From Paenibacillus arenilitoris (GTDB lineage: Bacteria; Bacillota; Bacilli; Paenibacillales; Paenibacillaceae), in contig NZ_JACXIY010000017.1 in assembly GCF_014705655.1 (NCBI RefSeq), positions 1 through 64,000 on the forward strand: a DNA stretch of 64,000 bases, in the 5' to 3' direction. The notes beneath the pieces are model-generated. The model did not search any database and was not told the origin of the DNA. It worked only from the letters and a program-made list of their open reading frames with translations. Made by a program: the position numbers and the translations under genes. Positions 39,816-49,321 of this stretch are shown here, in pieces (the stretch's first letter is position 1; each line of letters opens with the position of its first letter).

Positions 39816-41969
39816 ATGAAGAGAAAAAAACTGGTTGTCATCGGTAACGGCATGGCCGGAATCAAATGCGTGGAAGAGATCTGTAAGCTTGAGCCCCAGC
39901 TTTATGACATTACGGTGTTCGGCAGCGAGCCGCATCCGAATTATAACCGGATTCTGCTGTCGAAGGTGCTGCAGGGCGACTCCTCGATCGACGATATTAC
40001 CATTAACGATTGGGCATGGTACAAGGAGAGGAATATCCGTTTATATACGGGTGAAACCGTCGTCCGCATCCATCCGGATTCGAGTACGGTGGAGACGCAG
40101 TCCGGCCTTCGCGCAGAATACGATTCCTTAATTATCGCGACCGGATCGTCCGCCTTCATCCCGCCGATCTCGGGCATTCATAAATCCGGCGTCATTTCGT
40201 TCCGGAATATCGAGGATTGCCGCAAGATGATGGACTACGCCAAAAAATACCGCAAAGCGGCCGTGATCGGCGGCGGCTTGCTGGGACTCGAAGCGGCGAG
40301 GGGGCTGCTCAATCTCGGGATGGAGACGGACGTCATCCACAATGCGCCGTATCTAATGAACCGGCAGCTTGACCGGACCGCGGCCGACATGCTGCGCAAG
40401 GAATTGGAAGGACAGGGGATGCGATTTTGGCTGAATAAAGAGACCGAGAGCATAACCGGCTTGAACAGGGCGAAGGGCGTTCGATTCACCGGCGGCTCTT
40501 CCTTGGAGGCGGACCTGATCGTCGTCTCGGTCGGCATCCGGCCGAATATCGAGCTTGCCCGCGGCTGCGGTCTCGAGACGAACCGGGCAATCGTCGTCGA
40601 CGATTACATGCGGACCAGCATCCCCGATATATATGCGGTCGGCGAATGCGCGGAGCACCGCGGAATCGCATACGGTCTCGTTGCCCCGCTCTATGAACAA
40701 GGAAAGGTGCTGGCATCGGTCGTTTGCGGCCGCGAGACGCCGCCATACACGGGCTCCATTCCTTATGCGCAGCTGAAAGTGTCGGGCGTCGAGGTGTTCT
40801 CGGTCGGCGACATCCGCGAGGACGAAGCCGAAACCGCGATGCAGCTGTACGATGGAATTAAGGGCACTTATAAGAAGGTGACGATGCGTGACGGCATCGT
40901 AAGAGGTGCCATCCTCTACGGGAATACGGCCGAGGGGATGAAGCTGCTCGATTTGGTCAAGCGCAAATCGGCGGTAACGGCGCTTGCCGCGTCGCCCGGG
41001 GACGGCGAATCCGGCGGTTTCGACGAGGCCGCCGCAAGCATGCAGGATCGCGAAACGGTCTGCGCATGCAATGCCGTCCGGAAATCGGCGATCATGGAAG
41101 CGGTAATCGAGGACGGCATGCAGACGGTCGACGAGGTCAGGGATTGCACCAAAGCGTCCAGCTCCTGCGGCGGATGCCGGCCGATGGTGGAAGCGGTCAT
41201 CCGATTCGCGTTGCGGCAAGGAAGAACGGCGGAGAAGCAGGCCGAGCCAGCGGTATGCGGCTGCACGGAAATTGGCCACGAGCGGTTGAAATCGGCGATC
41301 GCCGAAGCCGGCTTCGGTTCGCATAGCGAGGTCATGCGCGCACTCGGCTGGACGAAGCCGGCGGGCTGCGGCATATGCCGGCCGGCCGTATCGTATTATT
41401 TGGCGCTTAACGGCCGCCAGGACGCAAACAGCCGATCGGATGTCGATGTCAATATTTTTAACATCGGATTGTCAGTCGGCATCGTGACAGAAGAAGAGCA
41501 GGCCGCTCCGGGACCTTTCGATTCGCGGTCTCTCGGGACGGCGCTGTACCGCAGATGGGAAGGCGTTCCGTTCCCTGCGCCGGTAAACGCCGCCGTAACG
41601 GCGGGGCTCCATCGTCCGGCCGGCGTGCTCGTCCGCGATATCGGGATAACGGGCGCGCCTTCGGGCTGGGAGATATACGCGGCGGGACACGCGGAGCATC
41701 CGGTGAAGCAGGGCCAGCTGGTCGGCATCGCCCGCGACGAAGCCGAAGCGCTTGCGATGTCCGTATCGTGCCTGCAGCTTTACAGGGAAAGCGCGGCGTT
41801 CGGGGAACCGATGTGGAAGTGGATGGAGAGATACGGAATTATAGAAATTAGAGAAACGCTGCTCGACGCGGAGTTCCGCTCGGAGCTTCTGGCGAGAGCC
41901 GGCGCTCCGGACCGGAACGACAATAAAGAGGAAGGGCTCGGTGAAACGTATGCAGCTTATCTCCAATGA
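39816..41969 (+). CDS. nasB: Assimilatory nitrate reductase electron-transfer subunit
   Basis: This 717-residue flavoprotein resembles B. subtilis NasB and the front half of NirB. The FAD site is VVIGNGMAGIKCVEEI (6-21), the NAD site AVIGGGLLGLEAARGL, and the second flavin site YAVGECAEHRGIAYGL. Two BFD-type 2Fe-2S modules follow (VCACNAVRKS with SSCGGCRPM; VCGCTEIG with GCGICRPA). The tail (about 600-700) resembles a partial sirohaem-reductase ferredoxin-like domain. It passes electrons from NAD(P)H to NasC. The ribosome site is weak (GTGAGAGACG). The gene overlaps nasC by 29 nt. Confidence 0.85.
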   Translation: MKRKKLVVIGNGMAGIKCVEEICKLEPQLYDITVFGSEPHPNYNRILLSKVLQGDSSIDDITINDWAWYKERNIRLYTGETVVRIHPDSSTVETQSGLRAEYDSLIIATGSSAFIPPISGIHKSGVISFRNIEDCRKMMDYAKKYRKAAVIGGGLLGLEAARGLLNLGMETDVIHNAPYLMNRQLDRTAADMLRKELEGQGMRFWLNKETESITGLNRAKGVRFTGGSSLEADLIVVSVGIRPNIELARGCGLETNRAIVVDDYMRTSIPDIYAVGECAEHRGIAYGLVAPLYEQGKVLASVVCGRETPPYTGSIPYAQLKVSGVEVFSVGDIREDEAETAMQLYDGIKGTYKKVTMRDGIVRGAILYGNTAEGMKLLDLVKRKSAVTALAASPGDGESGGFDEAAASMQDRETVCACNAVRKSAIMEAVIEDGMQTVDEVRDCTKASSSCGGCRPMVEAVIRFALRQGRTAEKQAEPAVCGCTEIGHERLKSAIAEAGFGSHSEVMRALGWTKPAGCGICRPAVSYYLALNGRQDANSRSDVDVNIFNIGLSVGIVTEEEQAAPGPFDSRSLGTALYRRWEGVPFPAPVNAAVTAGLHRPAGVLVRDIGITGAPSGWEIYAAGHAEHPVKQGQLVGIARDEAEALAMSVSCLQLYRESAAFGEPMWKWMERYGIIEIRETLLDAEFRSELLARAGAPDRNDNKEEGLGETYAAYLQ

Positions 41970-44091
41970 ACGAACGACGTTGAACGAACGCGGGCACGTC
42001 GATACGCAATGCCCGTTCTGCAGCGTCCAATGCAAAATCCGAATTACGCCGCAAATCCCGGATGCCGGGACGCGTCGCCCCGCCTACGTCGTCGAGGGTA
42101 TCCCGAATGCCGCTTCGGAAGGCCGCCTATGCGTGAAGGGCATGAACGCGCATCAGCATCTCATGAGCCCGGAGAGGCTGCTTCATCCGCTCGTGAGGAA
42201 GGACGGGCAACTCGTGCGGGCTTCCTGGGAGGAAGCGTTAGGCATGATCAGCGATAATTTCCTTGCCGTCCGCCAGCGGCACGGGGCCGACGCCATCGGT
42301 TTATACGGCGGCGGCTCGCTGACGAACGAGTCCGCCTATTTGCTGGGGAAATTCGCGCGCGTGGCGCTGGGCACCAAATATATCGATTATAACGGCCGCT
42401 TCTGCATGTCGGCCGCCGCATCCGCCGGCAACAAGACATTCGGCGTCGACAGGGGACTTACTTGCCGCCTGTCCGATATCCCGTTAGCCCGTTGCATCAT
42501 CTTGGCGGGGACGAACATCGCCGAATGCCAGCCGACGCTAATGCCTTATTTCACGAGGGCGAAGGAGAACGGCGCCTTCATCATCGTCATCGACCCCCGG
42601 GAGACCGCGACCGCCGCAATCGCCGATCTGCATCTCCAGTTGAAGCCGGGCACGGATGCGGCTTTGGCGAACGGCATGCTGAAGGTGCTGCTCGACGAGA
42701 AGCTGACGGACCCGGGCTTCATCGCCGGACGAACGAGGGGTTTCGCCGCTTTGGAAGAGCATATTTCTGCTATCGATCTTGAAGATGTGGCGAAGCTGAC
42801 CGGCCTGGCCAAGGAGGACATCCATAAGGCTGCCGTCGCGTACGGCAAAGCCGCTACCGGCATCATTTTCACGGCCAGGGGAGTCGAGCAGCAGACGGAC
42901 GGCCATGTCGCGGTGCGCAATTTCCTCAACATGGTGCTCGCGACCGGCAAGATCGGCAAGCCGGGCTGCGGCTACGGCGCCGTGACCGGGCAAGGCAACG
43001 GACAAGGCGGAAGGGAGCACGGCCAGAAGAGCGATCAGCTGCCGGGCTACCGGTCCATCGATAACGAAGAGGACCGCAAGCACGTCGCCGCCGTATGGGG
43101 CATCGATCCCGCGGAGCTTCCGGGCAAAGGCGTCTCGGCCTACGAGATGATGGAGCTTGTTCATCGGGAAGAGATCCGGTCGCTGCTTGTCATGGGCTCC
43201 AATCCCGTCGTCTCGAATCCGAATGCGGATTTGGTCGAAGAGGGGCTCGCGAAGGTTGAATTTCTCGCGGTCGCGGATATGTTCCTGTCGGAGACGGCAA
43301 GAATGGCGGACGTCGTATTGCCCGTAACCGCTTATTTGGAGAACGACGGCACGTTGACGAATCTCGAAGGGCGCGTTCTGCTCAGGGAATCCAGGCTTGC
43401 GCCCCCGGGAGAAACGAGGCACGACTGGGAGATCCTAGGCGAGCTTGCGGCGATGCTGGGCAAAGGACGTTATTTTCCGTTCGAGTCGGCGGAGGCTATT
43501 TTCAACGAATTGCGAGAGGCGAGCCGCGGCGGGTTGGCCGATTATTACGGCATCACCTATGACCGGCTGCGCAAGGAAGGCGGCGTGTATTGGCCTTGCC
43601 CTTCTACGGACAGCGGAGTGCCGAGCGGCATGATGTTCGAGCGAAGCTTCGCCCATGCCGACGGAAGAGCCGTCTTCTTCCCGGTGCCGAGCCGCCTGCC
43701 GCAGGAGACGCCGGACGGCGATTACCCGCTGACGCTGACGAACGGTCGGCTGCTGTCCCATTATTTGACCGGCGTACAGACGCGCAGAAGCCCGTCGCTC
43801 GCCGCGCGCAACGTCGATAACTATATCGAGCTGCACCCGCGAACGGCCAAAAAATACAAGATCGAGGACGGAGAGTGGGTGGAGATCCGTTCCCGCAGGG
43901 GCAGCTTTCAGGTGAAAAGCCGGATTACGGATAAAATTCGGGAGGATACGCTCTTCGTTCCGATGCATTGGGGCGATGCGCAGAACGTGAACAAGGCGAC
44001 GAGCCCGGAGCTCGATCCGAATTGCAAAATGCCCGGCTTCAAAACGTCGACGGTATCGATCGTTCCGCTTCGGCTGGCCGGGAAGACCTGA
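41941..44091 (+). CDS. nasC: Assimilatory nitrate reductase catalytic subunit
   Basis: This 716-residue molybdopterin enzyme reduces nitrate to nitrite in the cytoplasm. The 4Fe-4S site is CPFCSVQCKI plus RLCVKGMNAH. MGD-binding segments include ILAGTNIAECQPT, LVMGSNPVVSNPN and ADVVLPVTAYLENDGT. The C-terminal domain carries LTNGRLLSHYLTG and DTLFVPMHWGD. Start GTG 41941 has GAGGAAGG upstream; ATG 41950 is an alternative. No nitrite reductase (nasDE/nirBD) or ANTAR regulator gene lies in the window. Confidence 0.9.
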   Translation: MKRMQLISNERTTLNERGHVDTQCPFCSVQCKIRITPQIPDAGTRRPAYVVEGIPNAASEGRLCVKGMNAHQHLMSPERLLHPLVRKDGQLVRASWEEALGMISDNFLAVRQRHGADAIGLYGGGSLTNESAYLLGKFARVALGTKYIDYNGRFCMSAAASAGNKTFGVDRGLTCRLSDIPLARCIILAGTNIAECQPTLMPYFTRAKENGAFIIVIDPRETATAAIADLHLQLKPGTDAALANGMLKVLLDEKLTDPGFIAGRTRGFAALEEHISAIDLEDVAKLTGLAKEDIHKAAVAYGKAATGIIFTARGVEQQTDGHVAVRNFLNMVLATGKIGKPGCGYGAVTGQGNGQGGREHGQKSDQLPGYRSIDNEEDRKHVAAVWGIDPAELPGKGVSAYEMMELVHREEIRSLLVMGSNPVVSNPNADLVEEGLAKVEFLAVADMFLSETARMADVVLPVTAYLENDGTLTNLEGRVLLRESRLAPPGETRHDWEILGELAAMLGKGRYFPFESAEAIFNELREASRGGLADYYGITYDRLRKEGGVYWPCPSTDSGVPSGMMFERSFAHADGRAVFFPVPSRLPQETPDGDYPLTLTNGRLLSHYLTGVQTRRSPSLAARNVDNYIELHPRTAKKYKIEDGEWVEIRSRRGSFQVKSRITDKIREDTLFVPMHWGDAQNVNKATSPELDPNCKMPGFKTSTVSIVPLRLAGKT

Positions 44092-44108
44092 ATATCGATT
44101 TTAAAAAT

Positions 44109-44136
44109 GAGCCGCGCAGCTTGCGGCTCTTTTTTT
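44109..44136 (+). terminator. Intrinsic terminator of nasBC
   Basis: AGCCGC pairs with GCGGCT around a 7-nt loop, followed by TCTTTTTTTT. Confidence 0.85.
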
Positions 44137-44200
44137 TGTGCTATATTAGGTTATATCATTTGAATAACTCTCGCAAAAATGGACGATGGAGCTGAACGGC

Positions 44201-45109
44201 ATGACGACAATCTACCAATTAAACACGATTTTTATAAGCATGGTCATGGAGGCTATTCCTTTCGTTCTGATCGGCGTTCTTATTTCGGGCTTGATTCAAT
44301 CGTTCGTCAAGGACAGCTGGATCGCCCGCATCATGCCCAGAAACCGGGTGTTGTCGACCATAGCCGGCTGCGGCATCGGCATGTTCTTCCCGTCTTGCGA
44401 ATGCGGCATCGTACCGATTACCAGGCGGTTAATCGGCAAGGGCATGCCGCTGCATGCCGCAATCGCCTTCATGCTGACCGGCCCGATTATCAATCCGATC
44501 GTGTTGTTCTCCACCTACATCGCCTTCGGCAATGATTGGGAGATGGCGGCCATTCGAGCCGCTCTGGCCACGGCCGTCGCGATGGCCGTCTCGCTTGCGG
44601 TTTCGCTGCTGTTCAAGGAGCTGCCGCTGCGCATCCCCCTGCCGCAGCACGCAGCAGCTCTTGAAGATGGGGTCGTGCCCCCGCCGCCTTCCGTTCCGCT
44701 CGGCAGAAAGCTGTACGAAGTCATCGAGCATGCGATCGAGGAGTTTTTCGCCGTCGGCAAATATTTGGTTCTCGGCGCGCTGATCGCCGCTTGCATGCAG
44801 ACGTTCGTTCCGACCTCGTATTTGCTTCACATCGGCGGCAACCCGGTGACGGCATCGCTCGTCATGATCGCGCTCGCCTTTCTTATTTCTTTATGCTCGG
44901 AAGCGGACGCCTTCATCGCCGCCTCGTTCAGGAGCACGTTCACAACGGGCTCGCTCTCGGCGTTTCTCGTATTCGGGCCGATGATCGACATTAAAAATAC
45001 GCTCATGCTGCTCGGCGTTTTCAAAACGAAATTCGTCGTTGCTCTTATCGGTTTCACGGCCGTATTTACATTGGCCGGATCCTTGATCGTGGGGAGGCTG
45101 TTCGGATGA
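44201..45109 (+). CDS. UPF0718/DUF318 permease, YcgR-like
   Basis: This 302-residue membrane protein has about eight helices and the family motif FFPSCECGIVPITRRL, with its conserved Cys pair, plus MLTGPIINPIVLFSTYIAFG and LCSEADAFIAASF. Related proteins (YcgR, ArsP) are putative export permeases, some for organoarsenicals. B. subtilis has ycgR/ycgQ close to its nas genes, as here. GGAG precedes ATG 44201; ATG 44186 is possible. Translation is coupled to the next gene. Confidence 0.8.
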   Translation: MTTIYQLNTIFISMVMEAIPFVLIGVLISGLIQSFVKDSWIARIMPRNRVLSTIAGCGIGMFFPSCECGIVPITRRLIGKGMPLHAAIAFMLTGPIINPIVLFSTYIAFGNDWEMAAIRAALATAVAMAVSLAVSLLFKELPLRIPLPQHAAALEDGVVPPPPSVPLGRKLYEVIEHAIEEFFAVGKYLVLGALIAACMQTFVPTSYLLHIGGNPVTASLVMIALAFLISLCSEADAFIAASFRSTFTTGSLSAFLVFGPMIDIKNTLMLLGVFKTKFVVALIGFTAVFTLAGSLIVGRLFG

Positions 45110-46026
45110 TCCGCTATTTCATTTTGTTCGGATTTTCATTTATGTTCTTCATGCTTCACTACACCGGAGAGATCAGGAAGTACATTAACATGAAATACGC
45201 CTATTTATCGATTAGCGCCGTCGTCATTTTGGGACTTCTGTGCATTTTTGAATTCATCCGCGCCTCGCGGCGGCAAATCGCGGAGGAGAAGCGTCAGGCC
45301 GAAGCGGGCGAAGGGGAGAGCGGGCAATGCGAGCATCACGCCCACGGCAGTGACGGGAATCTGCATCACCACTCCGATCATCACGACCATGGGCATTCGC
45401 ATGGCCATGAAAGCAGACTGAAACGGTTTATCGGCTACTTCATCTTAGCCGTACCGATCGCAACGGGACTGTTCCTGCCGGCGCACGCGCTGGATTCGAG
45501 CTTCGTGAAGGCGAAAGGGTTCTCGTTCCCGGGTTTTGACGCGGCCGCCGCGGATAATCCGGGCGCCCATCAATTTTTGAAGCCGGACTCCAGCGTCTTT
45601 TACAAACCCGACGATTATGAGGCCGTGAGAGACAAAGAGCTGGCGGAATTCGTGAATCGGCCGGCCGTGTTATTGACCGATCGCGACTATTTGGCGGGTA
45701 TGGAAGCGATTTACAATTCGCCCGAAGCTTTTATGGGCAAGGAGATCGGTTTTAACGGTTTCGTGTACAAAGGGCAGCAGGTGGACGACACGCACTATTT
45801 CGTGTTCCGCTTCGGGTTCATCCATTGCGTCGCCGATTCCGGCGTGTTCGGGATGCTGGTCGAGTTCCCCAAAAATACGCAATTGAGCGACGATGAGTGG
45901 GTGCGCGTCAAAGGGAAGCTGACTTGGGAGCTGTACCAGCCGTTTAAGCAGACGATTCCGGTATTGCGAGCGAGCGAATGGGAACGGTTGGACGAGCCCG
46001 AAGATCCATACGTCTATCGGTCGTAA
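45106..46026 (+). CDS. TIGR03943/DUF1980-type permease partner, YcgQ-like
   Basis: This 306-residue protein has two N-terminal helices (FILFGFSFMFFMLHYTG; LSISAVVILGLLCIFEF), a His-rich loop (about 75-100, HHHSDHHDHGHSHGH), a third helix and an outside domain with the conserved IGFNGFVYKG and FGFIHCVADS segments. The His-rich loop suggests metal binding, perhaps zinc. It overlaps the YcgR-like gene (ATGA), as usual for this pair. Transport substrate is not known. Confidence 0.8.
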   Translation: MIRYFILFGFSFMFFMLHYTGEIRKYINMKYAYLSISAVVILGLLCIFEFIRASRRQIAEEKRQAEAGEGESGQCEHHAHGSDGNLHHHSDHHDHGHSHGHESRLKRFIGYFILAVPIATGLFLPAHALDSSFVKAKGFSFPGFDAAAADNPGAHQFLKPDSSVFYKPDDYEAVRDKELAEFVNRPAVLLTDRDYLAGMEAIYNSPEAFMGKEIGFNGFVYKGQQVDDTHYFVFRFGFIHCVADSGVFGMLVEFPKNTQLSDDEWVRVKGKLTWELYQPFKQTIPVLRASEWERLDEPEDPYVYRS

Positions 46027-46052
46027 GGCAAAGTCGGGCGGATCCTAATAAT

Positions 46053-46131
46053 AAAAAAAGAAACCAATCCTATTGCAATATGCGGTCAGCGAACAGCAGC
46101 CGTATGCAAGAAGGAAAGGTTTCTTTTTTAT
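46053..46131. terminator. Long bidirectional terminator
   Basis: AAAAAAGAAACC and GGTTTCTTTTTT form the outer stem, with TTGCAaTATGCGG/CCGTATGCAA inside. It lies between the convergent YcgQ-like and GH2 genes. Confidence 0.85.
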
Positions 46132-46146
46132 TTCATGCCGGAAAAT

Positions 46147-47916
46147 TTATTTCGCGGCGTTCGCGAACTGCTTCTCGATCGCGGCGACCGTCGCGTTGAT
46201 TTTCCTGATCTGGTCCGGATTGAATTTGTGCTCGCGGCAGTAGGTGAGGAGGCCGTTCACTTCCTGCTCGACGTCGTAGAGCTGCGTGTAGCAGAAGGCG
46301 CAAATATACGGATTTTCGAGAAGCGTTAGCGTCAGTCCTTCATAGCGCGCAAGAAACTCCTCTTCGGTCTTCGGCCGGTCGCCGTAGCCCCAGCTTTTCT
46401 CGTCGGCTTGCCCCGGATTCCACCAGATGCCGCCGTATTCGCTGACGAAGTACGGCTGTCCCTCGTACCGCTGCCGGTCTTTGAAGGTAACGAACCGTTC
46501 GCCGCCGGTACGCATCGCTTCGTAATGCTGCGCGAATTTCTCGGGATTTTGCTCGTAATCGTGCACGTCGAAAATATCGGTCACGACATGGAAGTTGCCG
46601 CTCGTATCGATGACCGGACGGGTGGCATCGAGCGATTTGGTCACGTGATAGACGATGCGCAGCACTTCGTTGTCCTGACGCGCGCCCTTCGAATTGTCCC
46701 ACGTTTCGTTAAACGGGCACCACCCGACCAATGCCGGACTGTTGTAATCCCGGCTGACGATCTCGGTCCACTCCGGCAGAAACTGCTGGAGGCCTTGGGC
46801 GGTCGTAATGTCGAGCCCCCAGTTGGCATGCTCTCCCCATACGAGGTACCCTAGCCGGTCGGCCCAGTACAGGAAGCGGGCTTCGAATACTTTCTCGTGC
46901 AGGCGGGCGCCGTTGAAGCCAAGCTCCATGGACAGCTTGATGTCCCGTTTGAGGTCTTCGTCCGAAGGGGCCGTATAAATGCCGTCCGGATAGAAGCCTT
47001 GATCCAGCACGAGGCGCTGGAAGACGGGCTTGCCGTTAATGAGGATCGCGTTATTGTCCCATTTGACGGAACGAAGCCCGAAGTAGCTCTCGACGCGGTC
47101 GACCGTGCTCCCGCCGTTCCGAAGCGACAGGTTCAAATCGTAAAGCTTCGGCGAGCCGACCTCCCACAAGTGGCGCTCCGAGAGCTTGACCGTAAGCCGC
47201 GCTTGCCTGCCGCTCACGACAGCCGATTCGGTGCCGACGATTTTGCCGTCGAACAAACCTTCCGCCGTCAGGGTAAAGCCGTCGGCATCGATGAATTCGC
47301 CGTCAATGTGGAGGGCGCCGTTCTCCATGTCCGGCGTCAGCTTGAAGGAGCGGATATATTGCCGCGGAACGGATTCCAGCCAAACCGTCTGCCAAATGCC
47401 CGTCGTACGGGTGTAATCGCAGCCGTGCGAATGATACAAGCCCGACTGCTTGCCGCGGGGCTGCAGACCGGAGCGAAGATCGTCTTCCGCGCAGACGGTC
47501 AGCACGTTGGCGCCGGACTCGAGCAGGTCGGTAATATCGAACGAGAAGGAAGAATAGCCGCCGCGATGCGTGCCGGCCGACTTGCCGTTGACCCATACCT
47601 CGGTTGCGTAGTCGACCGCGCCGAAGTGAAGAAGAACGCGTCCTCCGCTCCAATCGGACGGAATGTCGATCGTTCTGCGGTACCAGACCGCACGCATGAA
47701 GTCTTTGTTCTCGACGCCCGACAGCTTGCTCTCCGGACAGAACGGTACCGTTATTTTGCCTGCCAACGAAGCCGCCTCGAACAAACGGCGCTGCTTGCCG
47801 CTGCTGCCGTGGTCGATTTCGAATTCCCATTCGCCGTTCAAATTGATCCACGCCGGGCGCACCATCTGGGGCCTAGGGTACTCCGGGCGCGGAATGGACG
47901 GATTTACTGCTGCCAT
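46147..47916 (-). CDS. Glycoside hydrolase family 2 protein
   Basis: This 589-residue beta-glycosidase (galactosidase/glucuronidase/mannosidase class) has a sugar-binding jelly roll (about 15-185, WINLNGEWEFEID), an Ig-like domain (about 190-285) and a TIM barrel from about 290. The acid/base Glu is in GWCPFNETWD and the nucleophile Glu in FVSEYGGIWW. There is no signal peptide, so it acts on imported oligosaccharides. ATG 47916 sits 6 nt after GGTGG; the ATG two codons earlier abuts it. It has its own promoter and TTAACT-type repeats in its leader. Confidence 0.85.
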   Translation of the reverse strand: MAAVNPSIPRPEYPRPQMVRPAWINLNGEWEFEIDHGSSGKQRRLFEAASLAGKITVPFCPESKLSGVENKDFMRAVWYRRTIDIPSDWSGGRVLLHFGAVDYATEVWVNGKSAGTHRGGYSSFSFDITDLLESGANVLTVCAEDDLRSGLQPRGKQSGLYHSHGCDYTRTTGIWQTVWLESVPRQYIRSFKLTPDMENGALHIDGEFIDADGFTLTAEGLFDGKIVGTESAVVSGRQARLTVKLSERHLWEVGSPKLYDLNLSLRNGGSTVDRVESYFGLRSVKWDNNAILINGKPVFQRLVLDQGFYPDGIYTAPSDEDLKRDIKLSMELGFNGARLHEKVFEARFLYWADRLGYLVWGEHANWGLDITTAQGLQQFLPEWTEIVSRDYNSPALVGWCPFNETWDNSKGARQDNEVLRIVYHVTKSLDATRPVIDTSGNFHVVTDIFDVHDYEQNPEKFAQHYEAMRTGGERFVTFKDRQRYEGQPYFVSEYGGIWWNPGQADEKSWGYGDRPKTEEEFLARYEGLTLTLLENPYICAFCYTQLYDVEQEVNGLLTYCREHKFNPDQIRKINATVAAIEKQFANAAK

Positions 47917-47929
47917 CTTCATCCACCTT

Positions 47930-48103
47930 TCGAAACTAGTTAATTTTTAAGTTAATAATTAATGTCCAAGCATATCTTTTAAATACAAAAAGAGTATAAA
48001 AAACTCGGATACGCTTGTCAATGACTATTCCAGCGTTTCACCAACGAGAAATAATTAACTCTATAGTTACGTATATAAAGCAATACTTTTCGCTCGCGGC
48101 TCT
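47930..48103. promoter_or_regulatory. Divergent control region with TTAACT repeats
   Basis: This AT-rich region between the GH2 and mmg genes carries several TTAACT/AGTTAA words, at about 47937-47965 in the GH2 leader and 48053-48070 upstream of its promoter. They flank the GH2 promoter on both sides and could be operator half-sites for an unlinked regulator. Confidence 0.4.
47993..48021 (-). promoter_or_regulatory. Sigma-A promoter of the GH2 gene
   Basis: Minus strand TTGACA (48021-48016), 17 bp, TATACT (47998-47993), about 77 bp before the GH2 start codon. Confidence 0.75.
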
Positions 48104-48131
48104 TCATATAATTCATTGACGCGGATACCGT
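48104..48131 (+). promoter_or_regulatory. Possible sigma-E-like promoter of the mmg operon
   Basis: TCATATA (48104-48110), 13 bp, GATACCGT (48124-48131) partly matches the mother-cell sigma-E pattern (ATA-type -35, CATACA-T -10). It lies 36 bp before the first gene. The B. subtilis mmg operon is sigma-E dependent, which motivates the search. The match is weak. Confidence 0.35.
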
Positions 48132-48166
48132 CGAACTTTGTCCACATGTTCGGGAGGAGGGAGGCG

Positions 48167-49303
48167 ATGCGGTTTCATTTATCCGAGGAACAGGAAATGA
48201 CCCGGATAGCCGTTCGGCAATTCGCCGAGAAGGAGGCAGGGCCCGGCGCGGGAATCCGCGACGAGGAGGAGCGGTTCGAGAAAGGGCTGTTCGGCAAGCT
48301 GGGCGAGCTCGGACTCGCCGGTATCGTGATTCCCGAGAGCTGCGGCGGCGCGGGAAGCGATTTCGTCACCTACGTCGTCGCGCTCGAGGAGCTCGCCCGG
48401 TTATGCGCGTCTACGGCCGCCGTCCTGGCGGCTCATACGGCTTTTGGCGTTTGGCCGATTTTTCGCTTCGGCGGCGATTCGCTGCGGGAGGAAACGCTGG
48501 CGGCGGCGGCCGGCGGCAAGAAGCTCGCGGGCTGCGGCCTGCCGGTCGGCCGGCTGTCAAAAGACGGATCGAACGGCGGCGTCTTCGCGGAAGCCGAGGG
48601 GGCGACCTACGTCCTGCGCGGCAAGCATCCCTTTGTGTTGAACGCGGGGGCTGCCGACGGCTACGTCGTCTTCGCGGCCGCGCGGCGCCGCGGTGCCGGC
48701 ACTCGCTTGACCGCGTTCTGGATCGACGGCGACGCGCCGGGCTTCCGAATAACGAATAAAGTACGCAAGCTCGGCCTAAGGTCGTTCATGACCGCCGAGG
48801 CGACGTTCGACGACTGCCGGGTTCCGGCGCGGCATATGCTCGGCCGGCCCGGGCAAGGCCGAACGATCGCCGACTCGATCGCCGATCTCGCGCATCTCGG
48901 CGCGGCGGCGATGGCGGTCGGCATCGCGCAGGGCGCGCTCGAAGCGGCTGCCGCGCACGCAAGGCAGCGCAAGCAGTTCGGCCAAACGATCGGACGAAGG
49001 CAGGGCGTGTCGTTCAAGCTGGCCGACATGTCCGCGAGGATCGAGGCGGCGCGTTTGCTGGCGTACCAGGCGGCTTGGCGTATGGACGAAGGGATTTCCT
49101 TCGCGAGGGAAGCGGCGATCGCCAAGGCGTTCGCCGTGCGGACGGCGATTGACGCTTCTCTCGAAGCGATTCAAATATTCGGCGGTTACGGCTATATGAG
49201 GGAATACCGAATGGAGAGGTTTCTAAGGGATGCCAAATGCTTGGAGACGGGCATCGGAACCGGAGGCATGGAAACGGACCTCCACTATCGGATGTTGACT
49301 TAA
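48167..49303 (+). CDS. Acyl-CoA dehydrogenase-like protein lacking the usual catalytic Glu
   Basis: This 378-residue protein has the acyl-CoA dehydrogenase fold: N-terminal helices (FHLSEEQEMTRIAVRQFAEK), a middle beta domain and the C-terminal bundle RKQFGQTIGRRQGVSFKLAD and IQIFGGYGYMREYRMERFLR. The typical YEGTxEI loop with the base Glu is replaced by the ETGIGTGGMETD region. The LTEPHAGSD flavin loop is also replaced, by GCGLPVGRLSKDGSN. It may be inactive, act on another chemistry or partner the intact enzyme at 51401. First gene of the operon, with GGGAGGAGGGAGG upstream. Confidence 0.8.
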   Translation: MRFHLSEEQEMTRIAVRQFAEKEAGPGAGIRDEEERFEKGLFGKLGELGLAGIVIPESCGGAGSDFVTYVVALEELARLCASTAAVLAAHTAFGVWPIFRFGGDSLREETLAAAAGGKKLAGCGLPVGRLSKDGSNGGVFAEAEGATYVLRGKHPFVLNAGAADGYVVFAAARRRGAGTRLTAFWIDGDAPGFRITNKVRKLGLRSFMTAEATFDDCRVPARHMLGRPGQGRTIADSIADLAHLGAAAMAVGIAQGALEAAAAHARQRKQFGQTIGRRQGVSFKLADMSARIEAARLLAYQAAWRMDEGISFAREAAIAKAFAVRTAIDASLEAIQIFGGYGYMREYRMERFLRDAKCLETGIGTGGMETDLHYRMLT

Positions 49304-49321
49304 GCAGGGGGAGATGCCGCT

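Noticed and set aside
48000..48060. cre site before the GH2 gene (TGAAACGCTGGAA on the minus strand)
   Set aside because: One base too short between the half-sites for the consensus.
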